A stretch of 48,002 nucleotides of DNA from an uncultured Verrucomicrobia subdivision 3 bacterium (GCA_937890005.1 CALBZA010000048.1:1-48002); one strand, 5' to 3'; counted from the first letter of the stretch, positions 16,678 through 25,701 are shown. Translations and numbers: made by a program. The notes: a model not told the origin generated them from the sequence alone.

Positions 16678-16727
16678 CATGAACCCGCGAATCACCCGGC
16701 CAACGGCTTCCGCCGCGCGGGTTCATG
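16678..16727 (+). terminator. Hairpin after the PPi-PEPCK gene
   Basis: A 12-bp perfect stem, CATGAACCCGCG (16678-16689) with CGCGGGTTCATG (16716-16727), around a 26-base loop, 12 bases after the stop. There is no T run after it, so it could be an attenuating or mRNA-stabilising structure rather than an intrinsic terminator. Confidence 0.45.
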
Positions 16728-16799
16728 CCAGTGCAGGACTCAGAACCCCGGCATTCCAGTTCATTCGGATCACGAAGGAACTCGAAACCCGGAAACCTG

Positions 16800-19700
16800 A
16801 TGTCCATTCACATCGCCCTTCATCATAGAACGCACTACAAATACGATCGCCTGGTGAATCTCGGGCCGCAGGTGATCCGCCTGCGGCCTGCGCCACACTC
16901 GCGCACGCGCATTCTCAGCTATTCGCTCCGCGTTCAACCGATCAAACACTTCATCAACTGGCAGCAGGACCCACAATCCAACTACCTCGCCCGGCTCGTC
17001 TTTCCCGAACAGACACGGGAACTGCTCGTGGAAGTCGATCTCGTCGCCGAAATGGCGGTGTTCAATCCGTTCGATTTCTTCCTCGAACCCGGTGCGGAAC
17101 ATTTCCCCTTCACCTACGACACCGCGCTCGATCACGAACTCGAACCGTTTCAACGCCGCTGCGAGTTGACTCCTCAGTTCGAAAAATTCCTGAACACCCT
17201 TCAGCGCGACCTCCTCGGCGAACAATCCGCAATCCGCAATCCGCAATCCCAGATCCGAACGATCGATTTCCTCGTGACGCTCAATCAACGTCTCTGGAGG
17301 GAAATTCGTTACACGATCCGAATGGAGCCGGGTGTTCAAACACCGGAGGAAACACTCACACAGCTTAGCGGTTCCTGCCGCGATTCGGCCTGGCTGCTCT
17401 GCCAGCTTCTGCGTCACTGCGGTCTGGCGGCGCGATTCGTCAGCGGTTATCTGATTCAACTCAAGCCCGACGTGAAGTCGCTCGACGGCCCGAGCGGTAC
17501 GGACAAGGACTTCACCGATCTGCACGCGTGGTGCGAAGTTTATCTGCCCGGGGCGGGCTGGATCGGACTCGATCCCACTTCCGGACTTCTCGCCGGCGAA
17601 GGTCATATTCCGCTGGCGTGCGCGCCCGATCCGAGCAGTGCCGCCCCAATCACCGGCGCGGTGGACGAATGCAAGTGCGAGTTCAGCTTCGAGATGAACA
17701 TCACGCGCATTCACGAATCGCCGCGTGTCACCAAACCCTACACGGAGGAACAGTGGAACCGAATTGAATCGCTCGGCCACAAAATTGACGCCGATCTGAA
17801 CGCGAACGACGTGCGCCTCACAATGGGCGGCGAACCGACGTTCGTGTCCATCGACGATCCCAACGGTCCGGAATGGAATTTCACTGCGGTGTCCCACCGG
17901 AAACGGATTCTCTCCGGCGAATTGATCAAACGGTTGAGAAACCGGTTCGCGCCCGGCTCGCTGCTGCATTACGGACAGGGCAAATGGTATCCGGGCGAAC
18001 CGCTTCCGCGCTGGGCACTGGCCGCCTACTGGCGCAAGGACGGCGTGCCGATCTGGAAGGACGACTCGCTCATTGCCGATGAATCGAAGAATTACGGCCA
18101 TGGTCCGAGAGAAGCGAAGGAACTGCTCAGGCGCATCGCTGATACCATCGACGCCAACCCGACCCACATTCTCCCGGGCTACGAAGACGTTTTCTATTAC
18201 ACCTGGAAGGAACGACGCCTGCCTTCCAACGTCACGCCGGAGAAATCCAATCTGAAAGACAAACAGGAACGCGATCGCATTGCGCGGCTGTTTCAACAGG
18301 GACTCGGCTCTGTGGTTGGCTACGCGCTGCCGATCCGGCGCTGTCTGCGCGCAGGAGAACCGGGATGGATGTCCGGCGCGTGGTTTCTGCGCGATGACGA
18401 AACGCTCTGGCTGATTCCGGGCGATTCACCGATGGGACTGCGTCTGCCGCTCGACTCCATTCCCTGGGTGGCTGAAAAGGAATTTCCCTGGGTTTGGCAA
18501 CAGGATCCCGCCACGCCGGCGCTTCCCGATCTGCCGAAATCGTTTCCCTACCCGACAGCGAAGTTGGAAAAGTCCGGTCAGCGTTTCCTCGCGGGCGCTC
18601 CGTCGCCATTGATGCCCGGACATGGTCCCGGCCAGCGAGCGCAAACATTGGAAGCATTCGGCCCCGGGAAAGACTCGCCCGAACGTCTTCGCAACATCGA
18701 TCCTTCACGCCGCCCGCTGGAAGGCGAATCGGCGCCGTGGATCATTCGAACGGCGCTGTGTGTGGAACCGAGAAACGGACGCCTGCACATCTTCATTCCG
18801 CCGGTTGCCACCACGGAAGATTATCTCGATCTCATCGCAGGAATCGAAACCGCAGTTTCCGAAATGGGCGAGCCGGTGATCATTGAAGGCGAACCGCCGC
18901 CGCGCGATCCGCGCCTCAACAAACTTGCCGTCACTCCCGATCCCGGCGTGATCGAAGTGAATCTGCATCCCAGCAAGTCGTGGGACGAACTGGTCGAACG
19001 CACGACGGTTCTCTACGAGGAAGCGCGCCAGACCCGGCTCGGCACGGAAAAGTTCATGCTGGACGGACGCCATACCGGCACCGGTGGCGGCAATCACATC
19101 ATCATCGGCGGCGACACACCCCAGGACTCGCCGATCCTGCGGCGTCCCGATCTGCTGCGGTCGCTGCTGGCGTATTGGCAGAATCATCCTTCGCTCAGCT
19201 GGCTGTTCAGCGGCCTGTTCATCGGTCCAACTTCCCAGGCGCCGCGAGTCGATGAAGCGAGAAACGATTCGCTTTACGAACTGGAACTCGCTTTCAAGGA
19301 ACTGGACCGAAATCTCTGGCGCGATTCAAACGAGGATAGGGCAAAACGTTCCGATTGGATTCCGCCGTGGCTGGTGGATCGTCTGTTCCGCAATCTGCTG
19401 ATCGATTCCAGCGGCAACACGCATCGTTCGGAATTCTCCATCGACAAGCTGTTCGCGCCGGAGAGCAGCAGCGGGCGCCTCGGGCTTGTGGAGATGCGCG
19501 CCTTTGAAATGCCGCCGCATTCGCAAATGAGCCTTGCGCAACATCTCCTGCTGCGCGGTCTGATCGCCAGATTCTGGAAGGAACCGTACACGAAAAAACT
19601 GGTGCGCTGGGGCACGGACATTCACGACAGATGGATGCTGCCGCACTTTTGCGAAACGGATTTCAGGGATGTCATTCGCGACCTGGGCGAGGCGGGTTAT

Positions 19701-20282
19701 CCGTTCGAATTCGAATGGTTCGCGCCGCACTTTGAATTTCGTTTCCCGCGCATCGGCGATTTCGAACAGCGCGACATTCAATTGGAACTGCGAATGGCGC
19801 TGGAACCGTGGCATGTGCTGGGTGAGGAACCGGGCGGCGGTGGAACGGTGCGTTACGTGGACAGCTCGCTTGAACGTTTGCAGGTGAAGGCGCGTGGACT
19901 GATCGGAGATCGATTCGCCCTCACGTGCAACGGCCATCGTGTTCCACTCCATCCCACCGGCACAAACGGCGAAGCGGTGGCGGGCGTTCGTTACCGCGCG
20001 TGGCAGCCGCCGCAATGCCTTCAACCCACCATCGGCGTTCACGCGCCGCTGCAATTCGATCTGATCGACACCTGGAACCGGCGTTCGCTCGGCGGTTGCG
20101 TTTATCACGTCGCACATCCGGGCGGACGCAACTACGACACGTTCCCGGTGAACAGTTACGAAGCCGAAAGCCGCCGGCTCGCGCGCTTCTTCTGGAACGT
20201 TCATACACCCGGCCGGATCGATGTGCCGGAAACGGTGTTGAACCCGGACTTTCCTTTCACCCTCGACCTGAGAGCGATGTGA
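16800..20282 (+). CDS. Transglutaminase-like protein with C-terminal DUF2126 region
   Basis: A 1160-residue protein of the COG1305-COG4196 type. An N-terminal bacterial transglutaminase-associated beta region (about 1-110, ALHHRTHYKYDRLVNLGPQ) is followed by a papain-like transglutaminase core. The core's triad is Cys193 (SGSCRDSAW), His242 (DLHAWCEVY) and Asp258 (GLDPTSGL), so it should be catalytic. From about 330 the DUF2126 region begins (NANDVRLTMGGEPTFVS), with GEPLPRWAL, RHTGTGGGNHIIIGG and FEMPPHSQMSLAQ. No signal peptide, so cytoplasmic. ATG 16800 gives the standard family start MSIHIALHHRTHY. A heptamer repeat in the coding sequence adds SAIRNPQSQ (about 142-150). The family accompanies ATP-grasp/alpha-E ligases and is thought to cleave or transfer peptides. 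Confidence 0.9.
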   Translation: MSIHIALHHRTHYKYDRLVNLGPQVIRLRPAPHSRTRILSYSLRVQPIKHFINWQQDPQSNYLARLVFPEQTRELLVEVDLVAEMAVFNPFDFFLEPGAEHFPFTYDTALDHELEPFQRRCELTPQFEKFLNTLQRDLLGEQSAIRNPQSQIRTIDFLVTLNQRLWREIRYTIRMEPGVQTPEETLTQLSGSCRDSAWLLCQLLRHCGLAARFVSGYLIQLKPDVKSLDGPSGTDKDFTDLHAWCEVYLPGAGWIGLDPTSGLLAGEGHIPLACAPDPSSAAPITGAVDECKCEFSFEMNITRIHESPRVTKPYTEEQWNRIESLGHKIDADLNANDVRLTMGGEPTFVSIDDPNGPEWNFTAVSHRKRILSGELIKRLRNRFAPGSLLHYGQGKWYPGEPLPRWALAAYWRKDGVPIWKDDSLIADESKNYGHGPREAKELLRRIADTIDANPTHILPGYEDVFYYTWKERRLPSNVTPEKSNLKDKQERDRIARLFQQGLGSVVGYALPIRRCLRAGEPGWMSGAWFLRDDETLWLIPGDSPMGLRLPLDSIPWVAEKEFPWVWQQDPATPALPDLPKSFPYPTAKLEKSGQRFLAGAPSPLMPGHGPGQRAQTLEAFGPGKDSPERLRNIDPSRRPLEGESAPWIIRTALCVEPRNGRLHIFIPPVATTEDYLDLIAGIETAVSEMGEPVIIEGEPPPRDPRLNKLAVTPDPGVIEVNLHPSKSWDELVERTTVLYEEARQTRLGTEKFMLDGRHTGTGGGNHIIIGGDTPQDSPILRRPDLLRSLLAYWQNHPSLSWLFSGLFIGPTSQAPRVDEARNDSLYELELAFKELDRNLWRDSNEDRAKRSDWIPPWLVDRLFRNLLIDSSGNTHRSEFSIDKLFAPESSSGRLGLVEMRAFEMPPHSQMSLAQHLLLRGLIARFWKEPYTKKLVRWGTDIHDRWMLPHFCETDFRDVIRDLGEAGYPFEFEWFAPHFEFRFPRIGDFEQRDIQLELRMALEPWHVLGEEPGGGGTVRYVDSSLERLQVKARGLIGDRFALTCNGHRVPLHPTGTNGEAVAGVRYRAWQPPQCLQPTIGVHAPLQFDLIDTWNRRSLGGCVYHVAHPGGRNYDTFPVNSYEAESRRLARFFWNVHTPGRIDVPETVLNPDFPFTLDLRAM
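17223..17250. repeat. In-gene heptamer microsatellite (CAATCCG x4)
   Basis: Four tandem seven-base units, CAATCCG three times and then CAATCCC. Seven is not a multiple of three, so changes in copy number would shift frame; the four units (28 bases) are compatible with the present frame. A related array lies at 45944-45971. Confidence 0.85.
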
Positions 20283-20467
20283 TCCCATGAACGTGTTGCA
20301 ATGCAATTCATCTCCTCGAATCCGTGTGACCAATCATTCTCGGCCACGGCGAACTGACCGTCGCAAATGGACACTCTGCGATTTCATCGACTCGCCCCGC
20401 TGCCATGCCATTGCTTCGCACGGCATCTCCTGACAAAGTTCTTTCAAGCCCGATCGCCCGATTTCCC

Positions 20468-22966
20468 ATGACCATGGCTGACACGGAACATACGACAACG
20501 TCGCTTCTCGGCAGTTATCGCCCCTCAGGCGATGTGTATGACGAGATGATGGCGGATGGACAGCCGCGTCCGCATTGGCGGAAGCTCATCCAGTCGTACG
20601 ACCAGCTCGGACCGCAGGATCGCATCAATCGGCGCGACACCGCCGCTCGAATCCTTCGCGAGAATGGCGTCACCTACAACGTCTACGGCGACACGCAGGG
20701 GCTTGGACGTCCGTGGGCGCTCGATCTGATTCCGCTCGTGATTCCGCCTGACGAATGGCGTGAGATCGAGGCCGGGCTGATTCAAAGATCGCATCTGCTG
20801 AATTCCATTCTCGCAGACATCTACGGTCCGCAAACATTGGTCCAGGGAGGAGCGCTGCCGCCGGCATTGCTTTACGCGAACCCGGCGTTTCTTCGACCGT
20901 GTCACGGAATCGTGCCGCCTCGAAACATCTTTCTCTTTCTTCACGCCGTCGATCTGGCGCGGTCGCCGGATGGCCAATGGTGGGTGCTGTCGGATCGCAC
21001 GCAGGCGCCGTCGGGCGCAGGTTATGCATTGGAGAATCGCATCGTGCTGTCGCGCGTTTCGCCGGATGAATTCCGCGAATGCAAAGTCGAGCGGCTCGCG
21101 TCGTTTTTCCAGGTGATGCGCGACACGCTGCGGTCGTTTTCAAAGCGGGCGAATCAATCGAATGTCGTTCTGCTCACGCCCGGGCCTTACAATGAAACCT
21201 ATTTCGAACACGTTTATCTCGCGCGGTATCTCGGATTCCCATTGGTGGAAGGCGCCGATCTGACGGTTCGCGACCGGCGCGTTTTTCTGAAGACGCTGGA
21301 AGGACTCCAGCCCGTCGATGTGATCCTGCGGCGCGCCGATGACACCTTTTGCGATCCACTCGAACTGCGCGCCGATTCGATCCTGGGCATTGCCGGGCTG
21401 ACTGAAGCCGTGCGCGCCGGAAATGTTGCGGTTGCAAATGCGCTTGGCAGCGGCGCGGTGGAAACGCCCGCGCTGGCCGCGTTTCTTCCAGGGCTTTGCC
21501 GCAGGTTGCTGGGAGAAGAACTCAAGCTTCCCTCCGTCGCGACATGGTGGTGCGGTCAGGACAAGGAACGGGAATACGTTCGCGAACATCTGAGCGAACT
21601 GGTCGTGAAACGCGCCTTTGGAGGCAATGGCGAACCGCTGTTCGGCGCGATGCTCAGCGCCAAGGAACGTGAACGCCTTTTCCGGGCGATGGAAGCCGCA
21701 CCGCACGATTTCCTCGCACAGGAGCAAGTGGCGCTCAGCACGGCGCCCGTGCTGGAACGCGGTCGAATGGAGCCGCGTCCGATGGTGCTGCGCGCTTATG
21801 TTTGCGCCACACCGGATGGGTTTGTCGTCATGCCCGGCGGACTGGCGCGCTTCTCCACCGCGCCGGAACGGCTGGTGGTATCGATGCAAAGCGGCGGCGG
21901 CAGCAAGGACACCTGGGTGATTTCCGACGGCCCCGTGAGCCAGCTCACACTGTTGCTGCCGAACACACATATCGTTCGACTTGAACGTTCAGCAACAGAG
22001 CTTCCAAGCCGCGTCGCCGACAACCTGTTCTGGCTCGGACGATACGCCGAACGGCTGGAGGATACGGTCCGGATTCTTCGCTGCTTGCTCGTGCGACTGT
22101 CCGGTGAATCCGGTGTGGAGGAAACCCCGGAAGTTGCGGCGCTCGTTCAGCTGATGGTCGATCTGGATCTGTTCCCGGCCCGATTCCGCGAGCGCTACAC
22201 GCTGGCCGCGGTCGAACGCGAAGCGTGCGCGCTCATCTACCAGACGCAACGACTCGGCGCGCTTCGCGAAGTGATCGGACGGTTGAACAACATTGCGTTT
22301 GCATTGCGCGACCGGTTTTCCGCCGACACGTGGCGCATTCTGAACAAGCTTCAGGTCGATGCCCGTCCGCGTCCGGGCCGGCTTCCAATTTCCGAAACAC
22401 TCGCATTGCTGAACACGCTGGTCGTCGATCTTGCCGCGTTTTCCGGAATGGAAATGGAAAACATGACACGCGGCCATGGCTGGCGATTCCTCGAAATTGG
22501 CCGGCGTGTCGAACGCGCCGCAAACATCACCACGCTGGTGCAGGGCGGCCTTGCGGTGGAAGCGCGCGGACTGCATCCGCTGGAAACCATTCTTGAAATT
22601 GCAGACAGTTCGATGACCTATCGCCGCCATTATTTTTCCCAGCCGCAGTGGGCGCCTGCGATGGACCTCTTGCTCGCCAACAGCAGCAATCCGCGGTCGC
22701 TCGCGTTCCAGCTCAACGCCCTCGCGGATCATTCCGCGCATCTGCCGCGCGAAACGAATTCCGGACGAGGATTGGAATCGCGGAACATCGATGCCGTGCG
22801 CGGACTGCTCGAAGACGCGGACTGGCCGAAGCTCGCCGAAGACCAGCTCGCCGGCCACAACGACGATGTGACCGTCCTGTTGTCGCGGATGGCTGCCGAA
22901 CTGCGCGGATTGTCGGATGCGATCAGCCAGCAGTATTTCACTCACGCCACCACGCAAGTCAGCTGA
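20468..22966 (+). CDS. Fused ATP-grasp ligase and alpha-E protein (COG2308-COG2307)
   Basis: An 832-residue fusion. Residues about 20-480 are a circularly permuted ATP-grasp domain (GDVYDEMMADGQPRPHW, GVTYNVYGDTQGLGRPW, HAVDLARSPDGQWWVLSDRT, LLTPGPYNETYFEH, MPGGLARFS... SMQSGGGSKDTWV). Residues about 505-815 are an alpha-E domain (LPSRVADNLFWLGRYAERLEDTVRIL, RGHGWRFLEIGRRVERAANIT). The order matches the separate genes at 10588 and 12088, so this is the fused paralogue. ATG 20468 (or 20474) is preferred to the upstream 20405. A leader of 185 bases separates it from the DUF2126 gene. The next transglutaminase starts 7 bases later, so the two are co-translated. Confidence 0.9.
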   Translation: MTMADTEHTTTSLLGSYRPSGDVYDEMMADGQPRPHWRKLIQSYDQLGPQDRINRRDTAARILRENGVTYNVYGDTQGLGRPWALDLIPLVIPPDEWREIEAGLIQRSHLLNSILADIYGPQTLVQGGALPPALLYANPAFLRPCHGIVPPRNIFLFLHAVDLARSPDGQWWVLSDRTQAPSGAGYALENRIVLSRVSPDEFRECKVERLASFFQVMRDTLRSFSKRANQSNVVLLTPGPYNETYFEHVYLARYLGFPLVEGADLTVRDRRVFLKTLEGLQPVDVILRRADDTFCDPLELRADSILGIAGLTEAVRAGNVAVANALGSGAVETPALAAFLPGLCRRLLGEELKLPSVATWWCGQDKEREYVREHLSELVVKRAFGGNGEPLFGAMLSAKERERLFRAMEAAPHDFLAQEQVALSTAPVLERGRMEPRPMVLRAYVCATPDGFVVMPGGLARFSTAPERLVVSMQSGGGSKDTWVISDGPVSQLTLLLPNTHIVRLERSATELPSRVADNLFWLGRYAERLEDTVRILRCLLVRLSGESGVEETPEVAALVQLMVDLDLFPARFRERYTLAAVEREACALIYQTQRLGALREVIGRLNNIAFALRDRFSADTWRILNKLQVDARPRPGRLPISETLALLNTLVVDLAAFSGMEMENMTRGHGWRFLEIGRRVERAANITTLVQGGLAVEARGLHPLETILEIADSSMTYRRHYFSQPQWAPAMDLLLANSSNPRSLAFQLNALADHSAHLPRETNSGRGLESRNIDAVRGLLEDADWPKLAEDQLAGHNDDVTVLLSRMAAELRGLSDAISQQYFTHATTQVS

Positions 22967-22972
22967 GATCAC

Positions 22973-23866
22973 GTGCTCTACCAGATCATCCATCGCACCA
23001 CTTACGAATACAGCGTCGATGTGCCGGTCTCCCATCACGTGGCGCGATTGAGCCCGCGCAAACTGCCCTTTCAGGATTGCCTCGAACATCGGATCGACTT
23101 CGAACCGCACGCCGCGATCACCACGCATCACGACGATTATTTCGGCAACCGCACCACCTTCTTCAGCGTCACGCGGCCGCACAAAACTCTGACTGTGACC
23201 GCACGAAGCAAGGTTCGCATCAATCGACCGGGAAGTGGCGAAGCCGAATCCATCCCGTGGGAACTGGTTAAATCCGGTTTCGTCAGCGAGGACAAAGTTC
23301 CCCTGCCGGTTGAAGTTTCCGAGTTCGCCTTTTCCTCACGGTTCGTGGCATGTCACAACGAACTGGCTGACTATGCGCGGCCCAGTTTCACTGAAGGTCG
23401 CCCGATTCTCGAAGCTGCACTTGATTTCACGCGGCGAATTTTCACCGACTTCAAGTTCGATCCGAAGGCAACCACCGTCGCGACACCGCTGGAGCAGGTG
23501 ATGAAGAATCGCCGCGGCGTTTGCCAGGATTTCGCGCATGTGCAGATTGGCTGTTTGAGATCGCTCGGCATCCCGGCCCGTTACGTCAGCGGCTATCTCG
23601 AAACCGTCCCGCCGCCGGGCAAAGCGAAGCTCGTCGGCTCCGATGCATCCCATGCCTGGGTTCAGGTTTTTATTCCGCCGATTGGATGGATGGATTTCGA
23701 TCCGACAAACAATGTGATCCCGGGTGAACGACATATCACCGTCGCGTGGGGACGGGATTTCGACGATGTCAGTCCGATTCGCGGAGTGATCGTCGGGGGC
23801 GGAAAACATCAGCTGAGTGTGGCGGTGGATGTGACGCCGTTGGACGAGAACAAAATTTCCGGCTGA
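22973..23866 (+). CDS. Transglutaminase family protein
   Basis: A 297-residue cytoplasmic transglutaminase-like protease of COG1305. The N-terminal beta domain begins YQIIHRTTYEYSVDVPVSHHVARLSPR, a family hallmark. The core triad is Cys184 (RRGVCQDFAHV), His227 (DASHAWVQVF) and Asp243 (DFDPTNN), followed by the usual C-terminal ITVAWGRDFDDVSPIRGVI(V)GGG strand. The start is GTG 22973, 7 bases after the fused ligase stop. Together with that gene it forms the common ligase/alpha-E/transglutaminase triple. The tail DENKISG is unremarkable. Confidence 0.92.
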   Translation: MLYQIIHRTTYEYSVDVPVSHHVARLSPRKLPFQDCLEHRIDFEPHAAITTHHDDYFGNRTTFFSVTRPHKTLTVTARSKVRINRPGSGEAESIPWELVKSGFVSEDKVPLPVEVSEFAFSSRFVACHNELADYARPSFTEGRPILEAALDFTRRIFTDFKFDPKATTVATPLEQVMKNRRGVCQDFAHVQIGCLRSLGIPARYVSGYLETVPPPGKAKLVGSDASHAWVQVFIPPIGWMDFDPTNNVIPGERHITVAWGRDFDDVSPIRGVIVGGGKHQLSVAVDVTPLDENKISG

Positions 23867-24103
23867 TCCGCAGCGGCGTGCGGAGCATTGCTTCGCAAGT
23901 CTTCTTGACCTATCGCGCCGGCACTTGCGGCTTTTGCAGAGGTTTCCCGAAGAGTTACATCACCTGTCGGGGAGGTTGAAGTGAGGACGAGTGTCCGGCT
24001 CGCGTGACCAGGGACGACCGCATATAAGAATTTGAAAACCGGACCCAAGAGGAGCAGGCTGTCGAACAATTGAGATTGAGCGAGGAGTGATCGATCCAGA
24101 GTT

Positions 24104-24328
24104 ATGCAATGTCCAAAATGTCAGACACCGGAAATGGATGAAGGCTCAATTGTGCTGAAGAAGCCCTTTTGGGACCGGTTGCTGTTCGGGCTCGGATTCG
24201 GCGATTTGTGTTTCAGGAAAAACCAGGAAAGATGGATACCCATTCTGGAAGTCGGTCAGATCCGAAAATCATTTCGCTGCGGCCGTTGTCACACGTTGAT
24301 TGTCGAGAACGCGCCACCGGAAACCTGA
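24104..24328 (+). CDS. Small zinc-ribbon protein
   Basis: A 74-residue protein with two CxxC knuckles: CPKC at residues 3-6 (MQCPKCQTPEMDEGSIVL) and CGRC near 60-63 (SFRCGRCHTLIVENA). Between them are a hydrophobic, Trp/Phe-rich stretch (PFWDRLLFGLGFGDLCF) and a strand-rich segment (RWIPILEVGQIRKS). The spacing fits a single four-cysteine zinc ribbon split by an insertion of about 50 residues. It resembles small PF-type zinc-ribbon proteins without known function. A lone gene between the ligase cluster and kdsD; the start ATG is not preceded by a clear Shine-Dalgarno. Confidence 0.65.
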   Translation: MQCPKCQTPEMDEGSIVLKKPFWDRLLFGLGFGDLCFRKNQERWIPILEVGQIRKSFRCGRCHTLIVENAPPET

Positions 24329-24339
24329 AAGAACCAAGC

Positions 24340-24503
24340 GCTGATCTCGGCTCTTCGTTCCCTTCGTTCCCTTTTGTAGAAACTCCTACAGCACGGATTC
24401 AATCCTGCCAGACAAGGCGAAAGAACGCTCCTGATGGCGCATTGGTCGGAAGATAGCCGATCCTGGACGCAAAACTCAGTTCTTCATTCCCTTCTGTAAC
24501 CCG
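24340..24503. repeat. Repeat words of family 3 downstream of the zinc-ribbon gene
   Basis: The stretch carries TTCGTTCCCTTCGTTCCC (24357-24374) and TTCTTCATTCCCTTCTG (24481-24497), both matching the right-arm words of the 10223-10334 element in the same orientation. The opposite arm is not evident, so this looks like degraded or solo copies. No gene is seen here. Confidence 0.5.
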
Positions 24504-25475
24504 TCAAACGATCTTCAACTTCGGCAGATCCTGCGAGTCGATCAGCCCGACCGGTTCGCGTCTGGCATTCACCACGATCAGATCGTCAATGTTGCGTTCG
24601 TTGAACACCTTCAACGCTTCAGCCGCCAGCGCATCGTCGCGGATGCTGATCGGATTGGGCGTCATCACACTCTTCAACGGGCGCGACAGGAGATCGTCGT
24701 CGTCGGACATTTTCCGGCGAAAATCGCCGTCGGTGAACACGCCGACCAGCTTGCCGCGTTTGTCCACCACCGCGAGGCTGCCCGACCTGGCTTTCGTCAT
24801 GACGAGCAGCGATTCCTTCACCGAAAGATCTTCGCGAGCGACGGCGTTTCGTTCACCCGATCGCATGATGTCGCCGATTTTAAGCAACATGGCGCGGCCG
24901 ATTGCGCCGCTGGGATGATACTTTGCGAAATCGCTTTGTTTGAACCCGCGGGCCTGCAACACCGCCATCGCGAGCGCGTCGCCCATCACCAGCATCGCCG
25001 TTGTGCTGGAGGTGGGCGCGAGATTGAAGGGGCACGCTTCTTTCGGAACGCGCACGTTCAGGACGATGTCGCTGTGCCGTGCAAGCGCTGACTTCATGAC
25101 GCCCGTCATCGAAATGATCTGAACGGAGAATCGTTTGAGCGCGGGCATGAGGTTGAGCAGTTCCTCCGATTCGCCCGAATAACTCAAGGCCAGGATGATG
25201 TCGCCGTCGTTCACAATACCGACGTCGCCGTGCAGGGCATCGACGCTGTTCAGCACAACGCTGGTGGAACCGGTGCTGGTGAGCGTGGCGGCGATCTTGC
25301 GCCCGACGTTGCCGGATTTCCCGATGCCGACGATGACGATTTTTCCACGTCGGGCCAGTGCATTGACGATGATTTCGACCGCCTTATCGAAGGACGCATC
25401 GAGCTGCGCGCGGACGGCTTTCACCGCGGCGATCTCGATGTCGAATACTTTGCGTGCGTGAGCGAGATGGCTCAT
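24504..25475 (-). CDS. kdsD: Arabinose-5-phosphate isomerase (KdsD/KpsF/GutQ family)
   Basis: Converts ribulose 5-phosphate to arabinose 5-phosphate, the first step to Kdo for lipopolysaccharide. The 323-residue protein has a SIS sugar-isomerase domain at about 30-175 (IVIVGIGKSGNVGRKIAATLTSTGS, LSYSGESEELL, NLAPTSSTTAMLVMGDALA) and two CBS domains at about 200-320 (IMRSGERNAVAREDLSVKESL, VMTPNPISIRDD). Length matches KdsD. I prefer ATG 25473-25475 (MSHLAHARKVFDIE); 25511 adds twelve residues without homology. Presence of this step supports an outer membrane with Kdo-containing LPS. Confidence 0.93.
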   Translation of the reverse strand: MSHLAHARKVFDIEIAAVKAVRAQLDASFDKAVEIIVNALARRGKIVIVGIGKSGNVGRKIAATLTSTGSTSVVLNSVDALHGDVGIVNDGDIILALSYSGESEELLNLMPALKRFSVQIISMTGVMKSALARHSDIVLNVRVPKEACPFNLAPTSSTTAMLVMGDALAMAVLQARGFKQSDFAKYHPSGAIGRAMLLKIGDIMRSGERNAVAREDLSVKESLLVMTKARSGSLAVVDKRGKLVGVFTDGDFRRKMSDDDDLLSRPLKSVMTPNPISIRDDALAAEALKVFNERNIDDLIVVNARREPVGLIDSQDLPKLKIV

Positions 25476-25523
25476 GGGTGCGAAGATGCGGGGATGAATG
25501 GGCAAATTCAAATGAAATGCCGA

Positions 25524-25658
25524 TCAGAAGAAAAGCGGTGGAAGATCACGGGCACCATGCAATCTGCGGGGAGTTTCAGTCCACCACAGGAACAATTCGT
25601 GTTGCTCCTCGGAACTCAGTTTCGCCGCCGCTGCCTTTATTTCGTCAACGGTTTTCAT
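25524..25658 (-). CDS. Small antitoxin-like ORF (44 aa)
   Basis: Reads MKTVDEIKAAAAKLSSEEQH and continues ELFLWWTETP, ending at TGA 25524-25526. The first 30 residues resemble the amino end of small antitoxin-like proteins common in cyanobacteria and verrucomicrobia (VDEI-x-AA-x-x-L-x-x-EE-x-x-x-L), which normally continue to 65-80 residues. The remainder (RRLHGARDLPPLFF) looks unrelated, and no toxin gene adjoins. It sits between pheA and kdsD, 44 bases after pheA, on the same strand. Either a relic or a small real gene. Confidence 0.4.
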   Translation of the reverse strand: MKTVDEIKAAAAKLSSEEQHELFLWWTETPRRLHGARDLPPLFF

Positions 25659-25701
25659 GGTTCGAACCTGGCATTGACGGTCTCCTGCGCAATGATTGGA
25701 T

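Noticed and set aside
14705..16807. 700-codon minus-strand reading frame opposite the PPi-PEPCK gene
   Set aside because: It is the antisense of a well-conserved enzyme. Long antisense frames are common where codon positions are GC-biased, and the translation (Arg/Val/Glu-rich) has no family signature.
16770..18296. 508-codon minus-strand frame opposite the DUF2126 gene
   Set aside because: Shadow; the sense strand carries the transglutaminase catalytic triad.
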